A DNA stretch of 5,979 bases from Nitrospinota bacterium (GTDB lineage Bacteria > JAUXIQ01). The translations under genes were made by a program, and so were the position numbers. The notes under the pieces are model-generated. The model was not told where the DNA came from. It did not search any database and was given only the letters and a program-made list of their open reading frames with translations. Of this stretch, positions 5,292 to 5,979 are shown piece after piece. Each line of letters begins with the position of its first letter. Position 1 is the stretch's first letter. Location: positions 1 through 5,979 of the forward strand of contig JAUXIQ010000143.1 in the NCBI GenBank assembly GCA_030620925.1, in the 5' to 3' direction.

Positions 5292-5979
5292 TTAGAAAGC
5301 TCCACCGCCGTGCATATGCCCGACTCGGCAGCCAGTTTGATCTTCTGATTGCCCATGGCCAGCCATAGTGTGACAGAAGGTGCACCAGGCGCCCCATCTA
5401 TGGTCCCCCTGGGTTCCAGTGCTGCAGTCTCCGCCGGTATTCATGGTGGTGCCCACAAAGCAGGGAAGCGTGTATGTAGTGGAGCCGTACCTGGTAAAAT
5501 CACCCGATTCAAATCCTGAACCTGCCCCGCCACCAACCGCCATGGTAACTCCGGCAACAGTAACTTCCGCCTTGAGGTGATAGATGTTGTCAGAGCCGTG
5601 TGGGTCGTGGCAAGTAGTGCATGGAAATGCTGCATAAGCTCCTGTTGCCGGTAACTCTGAGCCGGGATTATCATTCCAGGGTGTCTTCACCGTGCCTCTT
5701 GTAGTTGAAAGGCTTCCTTGTACGCTACCATGATAATCGGCGACGCCCCAAGCATCAGCTATGTTTTCCATGACTATATTTCCGGTAGGGGTCCCATCAT
5801 CAGTGGACATTGTCACTCCAGCAGGTGTAGTACCGTCGTGGCAGGTCAGGCAGAAGTCCACCATGTCAGGCTCTTGCGGGCAAGAGGGGCTGCAAGTAGA
5901 GGGGTTAGCTGTGTCCCGGGGATTTGTGGGATCGTACGTTTCCGCAAGGGCAGTATCATTGTAAGTAAAGTTATAGCCA
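5292..5979 (-). CDS. Multiheme c-type cytochrome, C-terminal part (truncated by window edge)
   Basis: The frame is open to the right edge, giving 228 visible residues. The ATG at 5864 is internal, since 38 in-frame codons without a stop precede it. Three canonical heme-attachment motifs are seen: CLTCH (5838-5852), CTTCH (5607-5621) and CTFCH (5370-5384). The second continues as C-H-D-P-H-G-S-D-N, the hallmark of the doubled-CXXCH cytochrome family. A fourth motif-like site, CRVGH (5316-5330), lacks its second cysteine. The rest is rich in Gly, Thr, Ser and Asp, as in exported cytochromes of dissimilatory metal reducers. Extra histidines that could be distal ligands occur in D-Y-H-G, I-Y-H-L-K, G-D-H-R-W, A-G-H-G and the terminal H-M-H-G-G-G-A-F. 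A further pair, C-S-P-S-C (5880-5894), is not a heme motif. It is the first visible gene of the operon and ends 15 nt before the EB_dh-like gene. Total heme number, signal peptide and location (periplasmic or extracellular) are unknown because the N-terminus is missing. Confidence 0.9.
   Translation of the reverse strand, partial: GYNFTYNDTALAETYDPTNPRDTANPSTCSPSCPQEPDMVDFCLTCHDGTTPAGVTMSTDDGTPTGNIVMENIADAWGVADYHGSVQGSLSTTRGTVKTPWNDNPGSELPATGAYAAFPCTTCHDPHGSDNIYHLKAEVTVAGVTMAVGGGAGSGFESGDFTRYGSTTYTLPCFVGTTMNTGGDCSTGTQGDHRWGAWCTFCHTMAGHGQSEDQTGCRVGHMHGGGAF

Noticed and set aside
4869-5348. Open frame of 159 codons on the + strand antisense to the EB_dh-like gene
   Set aside because: The - strand frame has a signal peptide, domain landmarks and a good ribosome site. 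The + strand translation shows no family features.
5448-5462. CFVGT in the multiheme cytochrome as another decayed CXXCH
   Set aside because: Only the first Cys matches and the essential His is absent, so the likeness to CRVGH is probably chance.

Overview
The window looks like a chromosomal fragment from a Gram-negative anaerobic or facultative bacterium that uses System II (ResB/CcsA) cytochrome c maturation and makes multiheme c-type cytochromes. This fits a Desulfobacterota/Desulfuromonadia-type or similar metal-, sulfur- or nitrogen-respiring lineage. The assignment is inferred from gene content only. Nothing in the sequence fixes the species, and there is no rRNA, tRNA, insertion sequence or CRISPR array.

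Layout: two convergent groups. On the + strand, positions 1-1645 carry the C-terminal three quarters of a 14-helix DHA2-type major facilitator exporter, cut by the left edge. A small YbaK/ProX-type aminoacyl-tRNA deacylase-like gene follows 23 nt later, starting at TTG. On the - strand, positions 5979-1702 carry five closely packed genes read right to left: the C-terminal part of a multiheme cytochrome c (cut by the right edge), a secreted ethylbenzene-dehydrogenase-like heme-binding protein, a membrane-anchored TPR protein, ResB, and CcsA. Gaps between them are 15, 34, 3 and 13 nt, and several Shine-Dalgarno sequences overlap or lie inside the preceding gene, so this is almost certainly one operon. 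The groups meet tail to tail across about 56 nt without a strong terminator. The only candidate is a weak hairpin with a T-rich tail for the - strand, lying inside the end of the deacylase gene.

How the genes may work together: the multiheme cytochrome and the EB_dh-like protein (a DOMON-like b-heme fold in known relatives) would both act outside the cytoplasmic membrane and could form an electron-transfer pair. ResB and CcsA together form the heme exporter and cytochrome c synthase that attaches heme to CXXCH motifs. The TPR protein lies between the substrates and the synthase and could hold or deliver apocytochrome. The most interesting reading is a respiratory or electron-transfer module that carries its own heme-attachment machinery, with a cytochrome whose C-terminus ends in a degenerate CXXGH heme motif. 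The promoter and the rest of the cytochrome gene lie outside the window.
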